Positions 9,674 through 10,410 of a stretch of 10,410 nucleotides of DNA are shown here, in pieces. Source of the stretch: JAOPZY01 sp036495025. GTDB taxonomy: Bacteria; Actinomycetota; CADDZG01; JAHWKV01; JAOPZY01. The notes beneath the pieces were generated by a model, which was given only the letters and a program-made list of their open reading frames with translations, searched no databases and was not told the origin of the DNA. Made by a program: the position numbers and the translations under genes. The stretch is from NCBI GenBank assembly GCA_036495025.1, contig DASXNO010000359.1, positions 1 through 10,410 on the forward strand, given 5' to 3'. Position 1 is the stretch's first letter. Each line of letters opens with the position of its first letter.

Positions 9674-9761
9674 CGCGAGCAACGTAACTCTCGACGCCTC
9701 GGCGGGCTCCTCCCGGCTACGGGGGACTTAGGGCCTTGCGGCCACCTGCTGTCTCCGGCAC
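9640..9761 (-). ncRNA. Ribosomal protein L10 leader RNA
   Basis: The RNA from about 9761 to 9640 shows the hallmarks of the L10 leader family: near the 5' end CCGGAGAC followed by AGCAGGUGG, a GGCC-GCAA-GGCC hairpin (9732-9743) with a GNRA loop, then CUAAGUCCCCC. The base stem forms between 9751-9758 and 9657-9664 (8 perfect pairs). It lies directly upstream of rplJ and just after a promoter. In studied bacteria L10 with L7/L12 binds this RNA through an internal-loop/kink-turn region and lowers rplJL expression. The 3' strand of the base stem is also the loop and part of the terminator, so the two folds exclude each other. I recognised it from motif order and position, without a covariance-model search. 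Confidence 0.85.
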
Positions 9762-9765
9762 AACC

Positions 9766-9794
9766 ATCGTACGCGGCACCCGTTGCCCGGTCAA
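9766..9794 (-). promoter_or_regulatory. Promoter of rplJL, housekeeping sigma type
   Basis: The -35 TTGACC (9789-9794) and -10 TACGAT (9766-9771) are 17 bases apart. The predicted start at 9759-9761 falls exactly at the 5' end of the L10-leader base stem, which supports the call independently. The -35 lies 20 bases after the rplA stop codon, so rplJL has its own start separate from rplA. Confidence 0.75.
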
Positions 9795-9799
9795 CCAGG

Positions 9800-9811
9800 C
9801 CCCGGCCGGGG
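9800..9811. repeat. Short GC palindrome after rplA
   Basis: CCCCGGCCGGGG is a perfect 12-base palindrome three bases after the rplA stop and just before the -35 of the rplJ promoter. As RNA it gives only a four-pair stem with a four-base loop and has no U-tract. It could be a weak 3' end for the rplA message, but the evidence is slight. Confidence 0.25.
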
Positions 9812-9814
9812 AGG

Positions 9815-10410
9815 CTACGCGGGGGCTGCCGCTGCGCCGTCTCGGGCCGTCTCCTTGAGGCGGGTGACGTCCACCCGGACCCCCGGGCCCATGCTGGGGG
9901 CCAGCGTGACCGACTTGACGTACTTGCCCTTGGCGGCGGCGGGCTTGGCCCGGAGGACCTCGTCGACGACGGCCAGGTAGTTGTCCGCCAGGTCGCCGGC
10001 GCTGAACGAGGTCTTGCCGATCACGGTGTGGACGTTGGCCTGGCGGTCGGTGCGGTACTCGATCTTGCCGGCCTTGACCTCCCGCACGGCCCGGCCGACG
10101 TCGGGGGTGACCGTGCCGGACTTGGGGTTCGGCATCAGCCCGCGGGGGCCGAGGATCTTCCCGAGCTTGCCGACGACCGGCATCATGTCGGGCGAGGCGA
10201 TCGCGACGTCGAAGTCCGTCCATCCCTTCTGGATGCGGTCGGCCAGGTCCTGCGCCCCGACGAACTCCGCCCCGGCTTCCTCCGCCTCCCGGGCCTTCTC
10301 GCCCTGGGCGAACACGGCGACCCGGACCGACTTGCCGGTGCCCTTCGGCAGGCTCACCGAGCCACGGACCTGCTGGTCGGCCTTGCGAGGATCGACACCG
10401 AGGCGCAGCG
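9815..10410 (-). CDS. rplA: 50S ribosomal protein L1, N-terminus outside window
   Basis: The window holds 197 C-terminal residues; the frame runs off the right edge. A GTG at 10355-10357 is an internal valine, since the preceding LRLGVDPRKADQQVRGS matches the conserved L1 sequence before SLPKGTGK. The full family length is about 230-240, so some 35-45 residues are missing. L1 binds 23S rRNA at the mobile L1 stalk of the E site and takes part in release of deacylated tRNA. Recognisable segments are the SLPKGTGKSVRVAVFA strand, FDVAIASPDMMPVVGKLGKILGP, the signature GLMPNPKSGTVT, and the C-terminal KGKYVKSVTLAPSMGPGVRVD. The short C-terminal tail is Ala-rich. In most bacteria rplK lies directly upstream in the same operon; it would be beyond the right edge. 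L1 often represses its own operon, but that site is not in view. Confidence 0.98.
   Translation of the reverse strand, partial: LRLGVDPRKADQQVRGSVSLPKGTGKSVRVAVFAQGEKAREAEEAGAEFVGAQDLADRIQKGWTDFDVAIASPDMMPVVGKLGKILGPRGLMPNPKSGTVTPDVGRAVREVKAGKIEYRTDRQANVHTVIGKTSFSAGDLADNYLAVVDEVLRAKPAAAKGKYVKSVTLAPSMGPGVRVDVTRLKETARDGAAAAPA

Noticed and set aside
10355..10357. GTG at 10357 as start of rplA
   Set aside because: Upstream residues in frame match conserved L1 sequence (VDPRKADQQVRGS), so this is an internal valine.

Overview
The window is GC-rich (clearly above 60% by eye) and carries, almost entirely on the minus strand, the classic ribosomal stalk and RNA polymerase locus: rplA (5' end cut off by the window edge), then rplJ, rplL, rpoB and rpoC in the direction of transcription. 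A convergent plus-strand gene for an AbiEi/DUF559-type nuclease-like protein enters from the left edge. RpoB and RpoC match the actinobacterial forms in several ways: a coiled-coil insert after the first zinc site of RpoC, actinobacterial wording around the rifampicin pocket, and TTG starts. The source is therefore very probably a member of Actinomycetota. An acidimicrobial-type lineage is possible, but the class cannot be fixed from this sequence alone.

Layout from right to left (5' to 3' of the minus strand). The 3' part of rplA (9815-10410) ends, and a good housekeeping promoter (-35 at 9789-9794, -10 at 9766-9771) follows. Its predicted start lies at the 5' end of an L10-leader RNA. That leader ends in a textbook intrinsic terminator with a U-tract (9640-9673). 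rplJ (8941-9588) and rplL (8515-8895) come next, each with a Shine-Dalgarno-like sequence. A 438-base gap between rplL and rpoB is not empty. It holds a long interrupted stem just after the rplL stop, a second hairpin, and two candidate promoters (P1 and P2). P2 has a perfect 17-bp palindrome in its spacer. rpoB (4618-8076) and rpoC (610-4617) both start with TTG. They lie in the same reading frame and are separated only by the rpoB TAA. A 14-bp perfect stem-loop (563-594) separates the converging rpoC and nuclease-like gene.

How the parts work together: L1, L10 and L7/L12 build the two flexible stalks of the 50S subunit, and beta and beta-prime form the catalytic core of RNA polymerase. The leader upstream of rplJ probably provides L10-dependent feedback on the stalk genes. 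The stems and promoters after rplL probably let the cell set rpoBC expression apart from the much higher output of rplJL.

I found no undescribed defence or mobile system here. The genes are conserved housekeeping genes. The points worth a second look are the regulatory DNA and RNA between rplL and rpoB, the in-frame rpoB/rpoC junction, the mutually exclusive pairings in the L10 leader, and two lineage-specific low-complexity segments (an acidic insert in RpoC and an Ala/Pro/Glu tail on L10).
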